Source of the DNA: Dipetalonema caudispina
Taxonomy: Eukaryota > Nematoda > Chromadorea > Rhabditida > Onchocercidae
Length of the DNA stretch: 64,000 bases
Assembly: GCA_013365325.1 (NCBI GenBank)
Contig: JABVXV010000023.1
Coordinates: 124,001 to 188,000, forward strand
Reading direction: 5' to 3'
The notes under the pieces are model-generated. The model worked only from the letters and a program-made list of their open reading frames with translations. It was not told the origin of the DNA and made no database searches. This document shows positions 1 through 10,549 of this stretch, in pieces. Within the stretch, counting starts at the first letter, position 1. Each line of letters starts with the position of its first letter. Made by a program: the position numbers and the translations under genes.

Positions 1-1509
1 GGTAAACGATTTAAAAGAGTGTGATTTTAGTGGGTTAGTATTTCAGAATAAATTTGACATTAATTGATAATTGATATTTCAAAATTAATTTATTTTCTTT
101 TATTGTAAGCTATCTGATTCAGTAATTGATTTAGGCAATAATGGAATAAATAATTTTGCAAATTAAGGAAATGAAAGATTGAAAAGTCTGATTTGGAAGT
201 ATTAAAAACAAATATAAACAAAATCGACAGCACTATTTGGTGACCTGAATTACGTGAAACTTTCAGTCAGACGACTTCAGAAGGACTGCTGTTGATGTCA
301 GTCACAAGCGCTCAACTTTTCACAACTATGAATGTGACATGATTAATTAATTTTTTAATTTCAATCAGCACAAATGAATTCTGCAATAAGTCGGTAATAA
401 ATGGGAAATAATTAAATTTATAATTTTGTCTACAAAATTTTTTGTCACGTAACAGTTAGCTATAAATTCTTGTTTCTATTTGGAAACTAAACACCGATGA
501 GCAAACGTTTTTTCCAGAATGATTTAGAAACACAAAGTATTTCGATTGCATTTTTCATTTTAGCAGCAACTGATTAAATTTCAATAAAAAAATTTTAGTG
601 AGAAAAATTTGATAGAAAAGAAAAAACTCATGCAATCAGAAAAACGTATAAATAAGAAATTATCAAAAGGTTTTCGGGAAGGTATTTACTGGTATGAAGG
701 TAGGAAAGAGAGGAAATATTGAAACCAGTTGATTCGTTGCCATTATCATTTCACACTACGAATCAAAATAATCGATCGTGACATCACTTATCACAACCAC
801 AAAAGGGAATGATAAAACAGTTTGAGACATAGTTCATACAAATGGCATATTCGGAATCAGATCAACCACTGATAAGAAATCAAACAACAGCTTTTCGCAA
901 TTTCCGTTTGCACCGGATGATTTTTAGTTTCTCACAAACTAATTTTACAACAACGTCCAACAATACAGCAAATATAATTTTTGAAAAGGCAAAAATCAAC
1001 TAATACATTTAATTACAAGCAGTAATACTTCCAAGAATCGCAAATTTTACTGATCGAAGTTTTTTTTTTTGTAGCTACCGAAACCACTCATATCATATAA
1101 CACTCAAAAATTAATAGTACTACATCAAAAAGTCTTTACAACCATTTCCTTACCCACTCCTCTTCCGTAATATCATCGAAAATTCCTTTTTCCCCGATAT
1201 CATCATTACGCAAAGTCATAACGTAAATTTCCGCACATACCTCAGAATATTTCTAAACTAATCGACCAAAAAAGAATAATTAACGAAAAGAAAAATCCAT
1301 TTAAAATTAGAATTAGTTAAAATTGTTGAAAAGATCAAAACTTTTAAATAATTTAATAATAATTGATGAAATTGTACAAATTAAGCAAAAATTCCTAATC
1401 ATTTTGCGTACATTTTAGACAATAACAGTTGATCTATTAGCCATCAAAATTTATTCTTATGCTGTCATATTTTTTAATTTATCAAATTAATAGTAAAATT
1501 AACCATGGA
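1..1509. other. AT-rich stretch without a recognised gene
   Basis: No open frame with coding character, RNA gene or long repeat was recognised. The sequence is AT-rich with short homopolymer runs. It may be 3' flank or intron of a gene running off the left edge. Confidence 0.4.
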
Positions 1510-1772
1510 ATGATCGAGAATAGACGAGGAGCCGAGTGAACTCATGGAATCCATACTAATATCCATTGATTGTACCGTTGATCTTGTTGCTCCTGCTCCT
1601 GTTGACATTTCCATATCACTACCAGCAATTGCAGGAATTGCTGATCGTACTAATTTCTTCAAATAACATAAAATATAGCTCATTTCATGGAAGACTGAAG
1701 AATGATGAAATATACGGTCGGATAGGTAATATGTAACAGCAAAATTTAAGGAATATCCTTTCACCTTCTTTA
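1474..1772 (-). CDS. possible terminal exon of an unidentified protein
   Basis: A minus-strand open frame of about 97 codons ends in TAA at 1474. It is preceded by a weak acceptor-like AAGAAG near 1772. The C-terminal half is rich in Ser and Met (SMDISMDSMSSLGSSS) and looks more like protein than the flanking frames. The N-terminal half (SLNFAVTYYLSDRIFHH) may be spurious. I do not recognise a family, and no upstream exon in matching phase was found between here and the CAP-Gly exon at 4.8 kb. It could be the last exon of a minus-strand gene with long introns, or chance. Confidence 0.25.
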
Positions 1773-1799
1773 ATTAACCCATTAAATTCTCTCTCTTCC

Positions 1800-4560
1800 C
1801 TCCTCTAAAAACAAAAAAAAAAAAAAAAACAAAAAAACTGGAAAATTGCTTAATAAGATATTTTAATATCTGACAAATCAATACGTCATGCTATGATAAA
1901 CACACATCATACAAAGGAGGTAGAAAATTCATTTGGAAAAAAAAAGAGTAATTTAGTACTACCAGTTTGTGGAAGAGAATTTTTCGTAATAATGAATTAT
2001 ACTTTCAATATAGCTATTTTTGATAAAATTAGAAGAATTCTCTAGGAGAAGGAAGACTTAAATAGATCAGAATTGAAGGAGATAAATAGATCAAGCTGAA
2101 AATGTTATCACAAATAGAGTTTATAATGAAAATGGAAATAGCAATAAGAAATTTTGACCGGTATTTAAAACAAGTTTCAAATGAAACATATCTTTCCTTC
2201 TCTTTGTCTAACGAATTTCCACAAATGTGCTGCCTTTCGTTTTAAATATTCTAAAGCTATAATCATCTGAGGTCAAAAGCCTCAATTAGTTAAACTACCC
2301 TACTGAAGCTTCTTTGAGAAAACAAAAAATATTCATGAAATTGCGAATTATTAGAGAAACTTATTTGTAAGTTTGGCGAGCAAAAATTACGAAATATTTG
2401 GTTATGATATTGTCTCAAAATGTTATTCAATCGGAGGAGAGATAAAAAATTCTGGCCGAGAAAATTAATCATCAAACATAAATGGCAGTCTTTATTCAAG
2501 AAGTACTTTTAGAGTAAAGTTTCAAGAATAAAAAAAAGGTAAATTCTGAATTCTTAGTAAATTTGAAAATGATATTTTGATAAAAACTGAATATGATTTC
2601 GCATGATGTGGATTTACATTTAATTTTAACCTAACGACTTAATTTTGAATCTAAATTCATCTCTGATTTCAATTTCTCAAGGAATTTAATTTCAACGTTT
2701 AAAATGGCATGAGAAAGCCGGTATGAAGAAATTGAGGTACTTTAGAAAATTTAAAAAGTCGTTCCGTTCCATTCAGAATTAATGAGAAGCACAATTTTTC
2801 TAATCTTTCCAATTTTTTGAAATAAAATCCACCGATTTCAAACCAGTAACTTATGATAATGAAGGACTTGAATATTATATTTCCGATAAAATTAATAAGC
2901 AAATTGGAGAGGGAATGATTCTGACAACGGTCTGCCCTAAATTTGAAATTTTTTAATAATTTGCAATTGCTTAAAAACTTAAAATATTTATCATTATGAA
3001 GGGAATGTATCAAACAGTAATATAATATAATGTCTACTAATCATTTGAACAGCATGAATAAAAATTAGATGACAAAAATGGTTGATAGGTGATAGTGTGA
3101 TTAGCACTAATCAAGCTTTGATGAAGTTTCATTTTCAAACATTAAATGTGAATTAATAGAACAATTACTGTAGAAGTGATTACGGATTAATAGCGAAAGA
3201 AACAATTCCAAATCGAAACAAATCATTAACACTGTTAAAATTTTATTTAATTGTTATGAAAAGAGAAAAATTTATTTGAATGGGAAAAATTAAAAAAATC
3301 TCTTCGACAGTAATTTCATATATAGTGAGAGGAAAAAGGCACAATATTTACAGCAATAGTTTAAAGTATTGATAAAAAAAAAAGAATTTTTTTCGAAAAA
3401 GAACGAACATCGATACTTACAACTGATGAATGAGTTTTAAAAAACACTAAGATCCACCTAACTTTTTAGCTCAGATCTTCGGTTAGTTTTTGTTTTTTTA
3501 AAAAAATTAAAAACGTTATGTTGTACTTTTAAAATGTTTTGATAATAGATAACTTAATGGGATGAATGAATAGGTAGGAGGAGAAAATTTCTTGCTGTCT
3601 GCGCCGACTTTAATTCCCACAAATTTAACGATCGCTTATCAGCGAAAAATTATGCAAGATCGTTAGATGAATGGAAAGGAAAAAAGTACAATAGCTGTAC
3701 TTTGATCTCAATGATCCTATTTACAAAAGATAAAAGATCATTAAATTAGGTTTATATCTTTTAAATTGCGCAAATTCTTGAACTTAGAGTATAATTTCTT
3801 CAAGAAAACTAACTTCTTCTCGCCTTGATGAGATTGTCATTTGTTGTAACAATTCTACTTTGTAGGAAGGCGCAAATATGCCATGTTGTGGAGCACAGTG
3901 GAAATATGCAACACCTAAAAAGAACTTATTCTTGGAATGGGTTTTTTTTTCTTAACAACTTCATGGAATTACCTAAAAAAATAGGAGGAAATATCAGCAT
4001 TGAGTAATAGTTCCATGAGTAATAGTTTTCTAAAACAAACAGTGCTTTGAATTCGATTTAAATATAAGTATCAAACAAGCAGTGCTTCGGGTTCTATTTA
4101 AATATATATGAATATCAATGTTTATTCAGAGTACTTTGGGTTCGATTTAAATATAAGTATTTCATTAACTAATAACAATTATATCCGAAATAAAACTACT
4201 TAAACAAGAAGGTCGAATTTAGTTTCACTGTTTATATCAAACTGAATTATTCTACTCAACAAATAATTATACTCAAATCAATAAAAAGTAAAAAATAAAA
4301 AGTTCAAAACAGTCTTTTATATTTCACTTTCATGTCAGTATCGTTTACGCATTTTTTTCTTCCTTTTTATATTCCCCAAAGACATATTCAAAAATGTCGA
4401 AAATAGAAATTGGAAATGGATAATTTCTCGAAATATTTGGAAGAGAAAAAGTGGGAATTTCAGAGGAATAATTTTTTGATTCAATTAAGAAACTATTTTC
4501 TGAATTTAAGAATTCTAAAGGGATCATCCGCTTATTGATTCAATTTCGTGGGATAACAAA
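1800..4560. other. non-coding AT-rich region
   Basis: No exon could be supported on either strand. Notable content is an A run at 1808-1831 and a degenerate tandem repeat at 4040-4162, listed separately. Short open frames here have no splice context or family resemblance. Confidence 0.4.
4040..4162. repeat. degenerate 35-47 bp tandem repeat, three copies
   Basis: Three successive copies share a core of AGTGCTTTGAATTCGATTT or close variants followed by AAATATAAGTAT. They lie at about 4040-4079, 4080-4126 and 4128-4162. Just upstream, GAGTAATAGTT is also duplicated (4001-4028). Seen directly by eye; the copies differ by substitutions and a length change. Confidence 0.6.
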
Positions 4561-4561
4561 A

Positions 4562-4639
4562 TTACTTTGGGATTGGACGACCTGCTTGATCCAAATCGAA
4601 AGAATTTTCTCTCTCCAAAACTTCTAAAGATGGATTATC
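4562..4639 (-). CDS. possible C-terminal exon of the CAP-Gly gene
   Basis: After an acceptor-like TTGTTGATAG the minus strand reads 25 codons and then TAA at 4562: DNPSLEVLERENSF followed by DLDQAGRPIPK. Composition looks like real protein. A candidate 53-nt exon (about 4680-4732, encoding YIIFWQNQFGTMLTLDK) would join the CAP-Gly exon to this one in phase. However, both introns would be only about 40-45 nt, short for a nematode. Assignment to the CAP-Gly gene is therefore tentative. Confidence 0.35.
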   Translation of the reverse strand, partial: DNPSLEVLERENSFDLDQAGRPIPK

Positions 4640-4775
4640 CTATCAACAATGCAAATATACTGGACCTATGACCCCAAACCTTGTCAAGTGTAAGCATCGT
4701 TCCAAATTGATTTTGCCAAAATATTATGTAGTCTTAACGAATTAACTTATTTAAGTGTTGAAAATAACTGCAAAC

Positions 4776-4949
4776 CTTGATAGGTACCATCATGTTTCCC
4801 TTCGGGACGATCCAATTCTATGCCACAGAATATACCTGTCTTACCTTCCACTGGACCAACGTACATCAGTGTACCCGCACCTACTCGACCTACGATCACT
4901 TTTTTCCCCACATCCCTCTTACCGATCAATTCACCTTCGTTAGAGGCCT
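4776..4949 (-). CDS. CAP-Gly domain exon, CLIP-like microtubule-binding protein (partial)
   Basis: One clear exon between acceptor TGTTTCTAG (just above 4949) and donor CAAG|GTTTGC (below 4776). It encodes most of a CAP-Gly domain: GKKVIVGRVGAGTLMYVGPV, then GIFCGIELDRPEGKHDGTYQ. The GKHDG stretch is the family's GKNDG signature, which in known members binds the C-terminal EEY/F tails of alpha-tubulin and EB proteins. The protein is therefore probably a microtubule plus-end or tubulin-handling factor of the CLIP type; dynactin p150 and tubulin cofactors share the fold, so the exact family is open. The last strands of the domain should lie in a following exon that I could not fix. An acceptor near 4663 would give GPVYLHC and an immediate stop, resembling the family's GxxYFxC motif but truncating the domain. 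Upstream exons to the right were not identified. Confidence 0.75.
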
Positions 4950-7900
4950 AGAAACATGCAAATTTAAGAAACATTGCATAAAGGCTCTATTTTTTAATCA
5001 GTAAATTTCTTTGCAAATAACTATTTTATCTTTAACGGACCATTTCAAAAATATCATCATTTCTTCCGATCTCTAATATTGTGGAAATTTCAATTCACTT
5101 ACACAGCTTCTAAACATTTGCTTCTTTGTCAAAAAATTGGACTTCTTATTACCGTTACCTGTTGTTAAAAATATATGAAGATAAGAAATCTCGGGAATTT
5201 AGTTACTCTCATCAGAGATAGAATGAATCGTACAGTTATTTCGGGAACAAATGAAATAAATGTTAATTTTTTCGTCTCTTTCGCAGATCAATGAAATCCG
5301 GAAGAATGGATGTTTTTTGCACTGAAGTTGACACTGTTTTCTGATTTACTGAGAAGACAAGGAAGTGGGATACATGTGATGGTCATGTGAGTATACCGCG
5401 ATATTTCCTCCAAGAAACTTGTTGGCATTAATTTTATTTTTTTTTTAAACATATCAATGACGAAGAGATCATTGATGTATTGATTTATGCATTTTCTAAC
5501 ATTCCAAGATTTTAATTTACGTCTCGAAAATGACACTTATGGGCGTAAGTATTGGTGCAATAAATGGTAGTGATTCAAAAGGACTGACCGATCAACAACT
5601 TTGCAGATAATAGGATAACATCGATAACTTGAAGTGGACAGGTAATTACACTAACAGTTTTAGTCCATAGGCATCGAGGAAATTGGTGGACAGAGAGCCA
5701 AATAATTTATCTTGTTTAATTATTAAATCACGAAGTTTTTTTCTAGTCCTTCTACTCAGCAAAAAAAAAAACCTCCCCGAAAGATAATGAAGTGAGGTAC
5801 AACTTTGCCTTCTTTCTAGGCCAAAAGACCAAATTGTTGTAGTGATTTCACTAAATAAGCCAGTTTTATATACATAATCATTCAGAAGTCATTTCATCAC
5901 TTTTTTTTTTGTTTTAAAAATGAAAATAAAATAAATAAGCTATCAAAGAAGTGAAGTTCATCGCCATAGTTTCCGATACCTCGTATCTTCTCCCGATAGT
6001 GATATGAACGCATTGTCGTATCATTCATTATTGGTGAAAAAATGACAGACACTATAGAGTTTATGAACAGTAAGTAGTCTGATATTTTGATTGGGACTTG
6101 AATTTAATTAAGATAATAATACTACCTTATCACTGGTCGATTTATACATTGTTAGTTATCAATTCTTGGCCACTATAAAACACTGAAAATGTAAAAATAT
6201 AATCGACATATAATCGAAATTTTTGTTTTTCAAAAAACACGAAAACATCCAAATAGAATCGGAAAAAAAAAGGAAAAGGTCTTGCGAGGCACAATATTGA
6301 CAACAGATATTTAGACGAGATGAAAAGAATTCTTTTATTAGATAAGAAGTAATTAAAGTTTACCATACAAATAATGAAGTAAGTAAGTAAGTAAGTAAGG
6401 TAGGAAAGAAAGAAAGAAATGAACAATGAGAGATAAACAATTAGATCAAATAATTAAAAAGTATATTTTAATTATTTAAAATCATTGATCGAAAAATGTT
6501 AAATTTAAAAAAAAAAAAAAATGAATAACTAGTGGTTATTGCATCAAAGCATAATGATAATGTGGGAAGAGTTAAGCGGAAAATGGAAATCGATTTCGAA
6601 AGCAATACAATATTAGTACATCTGCGATGCAATGTGTTTGTTTGTTGCCGGCTGTCACAGAGGTATCCTAGGATGTTTTCACTGTTAAATTTTACTGAAA
6701 ATTAAAATTCGAGTAGGAAAAAGAAGAGTATATTTGAAAAATTAATTACTGAATGGACACCAAAAAATTTTAAATTAAATTTTGAAAAGAGATGAATTTT
6801 TGCGCGCAAAACTTTAATTTAATATTGTTGAAGATTTTTACACTGATTGAATAACCTGATGGTTTAGTTTATTTTTAATATTTTTTTTTAGGAAATGAAG
6901 GAAACTAATTATCTAACGAATTTTTCAGGCTAATTTCTACTATGTAGTGAAAGACTGCAAAGAAGAAAGAAGTCGAAAAAGGTCATTTGAAGGGTCAAGA
7001 AGTCTTGTGACAGTGGAAACGAATGCAACATGAAATGGGAAACTGTTTACCGGAATACAATCACCATTGTTCCTTGCATCCAGTTATTGAATTAACAGGA
7101 TCAGGAAATAGCTGGCGAAAGAGGAATAAATGTTTTCAGGTGCTGATCGATGGCACAATAATTGTAATATGTGTTGTTTAGTAAGCCATTCGATGATTAA
7201 CGCATGTGTTTGAAAATGAAACAAATAAGTGAAATAATATTTACAGTAAAAGTGATGCATTTTTCACAGGGAAAAAATTATTTCAGATTTAATTATTCGA
7301 ATGATCTCTAACTGTGACTCATATTTCTTGAGGTAAGACCGAAAAGTAGGTCAAGATTTCCAGAAAAAATTAAAACTGGAATTGAGGGATTAGGATGTCC
7401 GATTAAATTGTATAAAATTAACTGTTGCAACCAAAAATTGAACTGTTATTGTCATCAATTTAAAAACGTCATTTTTTTTTTTTGAATTTTAGTAATTGCT
7501 CAAGGATATCAATATGAGGAAAAGTACTAAAAATTTGAAGAAAATCAATCAATACATCATAACTAAACTTTTAAGGTAAAAAGGTCATTTCAAATTCTAG
7601 TGATTCCATTTTATAATTTAAAAAATATATTAATTTTAACTAAAACTTGGAAGAATTCAATGAAAGAATCAATGATAGTGAAGATATGAAGTCTAACAAA
7701 TTTAAGCATTATTATATGTAAAGCTCTGAAGGAAACTAAACAGATCGATCAGTGCCAGTTGAATAAAGACATTTTTATGGAAAGGAATAGACAGGAAAAT
7801 AAATTGATAGAAGATTGAAATTATAAACATATGGACTAAATATGTCTCTTTTTTTTCTTTAGGATTAAATTGTTATCAAAAATATTTCAAATAAAATGAA

Positions 7901-10549
7901 TATAGGAATGCGTAGGCAGTCACTTCCCTAAAATTTGGGAATTTTTTGCATTAAATTCACTTCAACAGGTAATAAGTAAGTCCCTGTACAAACATTTAAA
8001 AGTGTAATCAGTCTGTTTTCCTCACGAGTGGTTTCACATTCCTAAGTGATAGCTCCTTGACATTTCCGCTAGCAGTAAAAATATGAAAACATTACAGAAA
8101 TCACGGAACACGTCAAACGTGTTTTCAGAAATTCCACGCTTACAGAATATTTGCCATATGAAATGACGTTCATAATTCAAAGACTGATGTATGTCGTTTG
8201 TAATTGGTTTCCCGGAAAAAGAAAGGATAAGAATAATCTAAATAAAATCAGGAAAAAAGTTTTTCAAAATTCTAATAATTTTCTTGACATTGTGCTCTTT
8301 CTTTCTTCAATTGAAAGTTATTTTTTCTTCTCGGTAAAAAAAAAAACGAGGCTACCTTTTTTTCTTCAAATGATTTGTATTGAAAGTAAAATGATTCAAG
8401 GGTGATCTCAATCAATTTCATCAATATACGACAATCATTTAATAGTTTAATTTCGACATATTATAAAGATAAACATTGAATGGTAAAAGTGCAAATTTTG
8501 ATTTTGTTCTCAGAATTGAATCATTTGTAAGAGGCAAGTAAACAATATGATTGACTTGAAAGCGATCTTGTCAATTTTGCACTGTTTGCCAGAAATCAAA
8601 TGAGAAATGAAAAATAAGCTCTCAATGGTGCAATTAAATTGGAAAGGGATAGGAACACTCGTTCTATTTCCATCGGAAGATTTCTCGAGAGAATTCGCAA
8701 GTTTCACAATTGCTGGACAAACCAGCCAATGGATTGCATATCGAAATTTTCATGAAATTTTACTTCGCTGATATATCGATCCAATTTCTCAGTAATTCAT
8801 CTTCCTGTTCACGCTAGCATTACGAGAAGTGCTGAGAATATACCTATGAAATCGTAAGTAATATTCAAATCTTCCTAGCTTCTTTGCACAATAAATTTAT
8901 ACAAAGTAATAATAATTCAAGGATATTTGAAATTTTTCGAAATTTGGTAAGTCGAAATATTGAATTTTTCAACATCCTATTCAAATTTGACATATTACAC
9001 GTCGCAGCTATCATTTGTTTGAAATAATTTTTTCTTCGAGCAAAAATTCAAAAAAAAGAAAAAAAAATGAGAGTTGAAAAATCATAGATTGCTCAAAGAT
9101 GCGTGGTTCTTCTGATATAATTCGTGCGTGTTAACGTGATTTCACTCACTCTACGTAAGTAGTGAAAAACTCATTCAATAAATGCGCACAAGAAATAAGG
9201 TGAAGAATAAGATAAAATTTAATTTGAATTCCTTTGAGAAATTAGAACAGTTCCTCAGTCCTATAAGGTTGAATCAGAAAGATGTTGGGATAAAATTTTA
9301 TTAAATTCAAAAATTTATTTCTCGACAATGAAATGAGTACAAATTTTCTGATTTTAAACTACGAAAACGATACAATAACTGATAAAAGCATAGAAAAAAT
9401 TATAGAACTATATCACTTAGTCATAATATAAAGCACAAAACATCTAATTGAAGCACTACAAATATTCATCTGATCGAAGTGTTATCAAAGAGGAAGTAAA
9501 AGTATTTGATTGTTTAGGTATATTTTAATTTTAAGAATCAGAACCAGTATAACTAGAAATTATGAAGTATTTTCCTTCAATTATATGGAAGTGAAAAGAA
9601 CGACAGAAGTTTTTTCTTGAGGGAGAAACTTTAAACAGAGAAATTCTTTTTATCCGTTTTTTCTTTCACGAACGAATCCTACAAATGCACAAATCGATGA
9701 AGCCTTTAGCTTTTATTAAATTGATTTCGCTCCCATGTCCAGCTCAATTTATCGATTTCACAAGGCTCATTTCGATGGCCCAGCATGTCAACATTATGCA
9801 TGACCAAACGCATTAGCTCACATATTATTGCAAGCTTTTAATATAAGCATTCACAATTTCTGCAAATTATAAAATATTGTGAAATGACAACTACCGACTT
9901 TCTTCCGGAATAACTGAACGGACGGATGGCATGCAGAAATCATTCATCTTAAAGTTGTAATGTTTCAACTTCAGAAGATAAGTTGATGTATCCAACAAGG
10001 ATGCATAACGATCACTTTGTTATTAGAAAATGACAGCTATTGATTTTTTCGGTTGGTAACAGATCTTTATACTCTTTCTGATTTTTACCAGAAGTTTTAT
10101 CTGGAATAGCATCATAAAAAACGGGAATGATATAAAATTTGTTGAAGGAAATTACATCAATCATCTTTTGCTAAATATAACTCAATCGAATATATTCCTA
10201 CTGTTGGACAAGTTGAGTTTAAAGTCTTCGTCGGTGTGTAATGGATGGTTTTCTGATGAAATTGAGAAATATTTTTTAGCCACTGTTCCATTGTGAACAT
10301 GGAGATTGAAAATCCACTTCTTTATTTCGGTCTTAGTCGATAACAAGTTTTTGAATTTGAAATTTTCATTTCATTGTGAAAATCCACGAGAGATATAATT
10401 GACTATTCCTAAAGAAGGAATGCCATAATTTGAGATTTCAGATCTTAATTATTTCTGATGTGCATTTATTCAGGGAAAATTCTTTTGCTACATATCTAAC
10501 TGAACAATCTATTCATCTCCAAATAAAATTAACCTGTAAAAGTCAAACA
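4950..10549. other. 5.6 kb region, no gene supported
   Basis: This lies between the CAP-Gly exon and the 3' end of the TRPM2-like gene. It probably contains introns or upstream exons of the CAP-Gly gene, but no exon could be supported. An acceptor-like TTCTCAG near 5357 opens a short frame (NQKTVSTSVQKTSILPDF) that has no donor, so it is not called. It holds an AAGT/GAAA microsatellite at 6376-6420 and scattered A/T runs. A TTTATT at 10465-10470 is a plausible minus-strand AATAAA poly(A) signal for the TRPM2-like gene, about 80 bases past its stop. Confidence 0.4.
6376..6420. repeat. AAGT then GAAA microsatellite
   Basis: About six AAGT units run directly into about four GAAA units. Simple sequence repeat seen directly. 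Confidence 0.85.
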
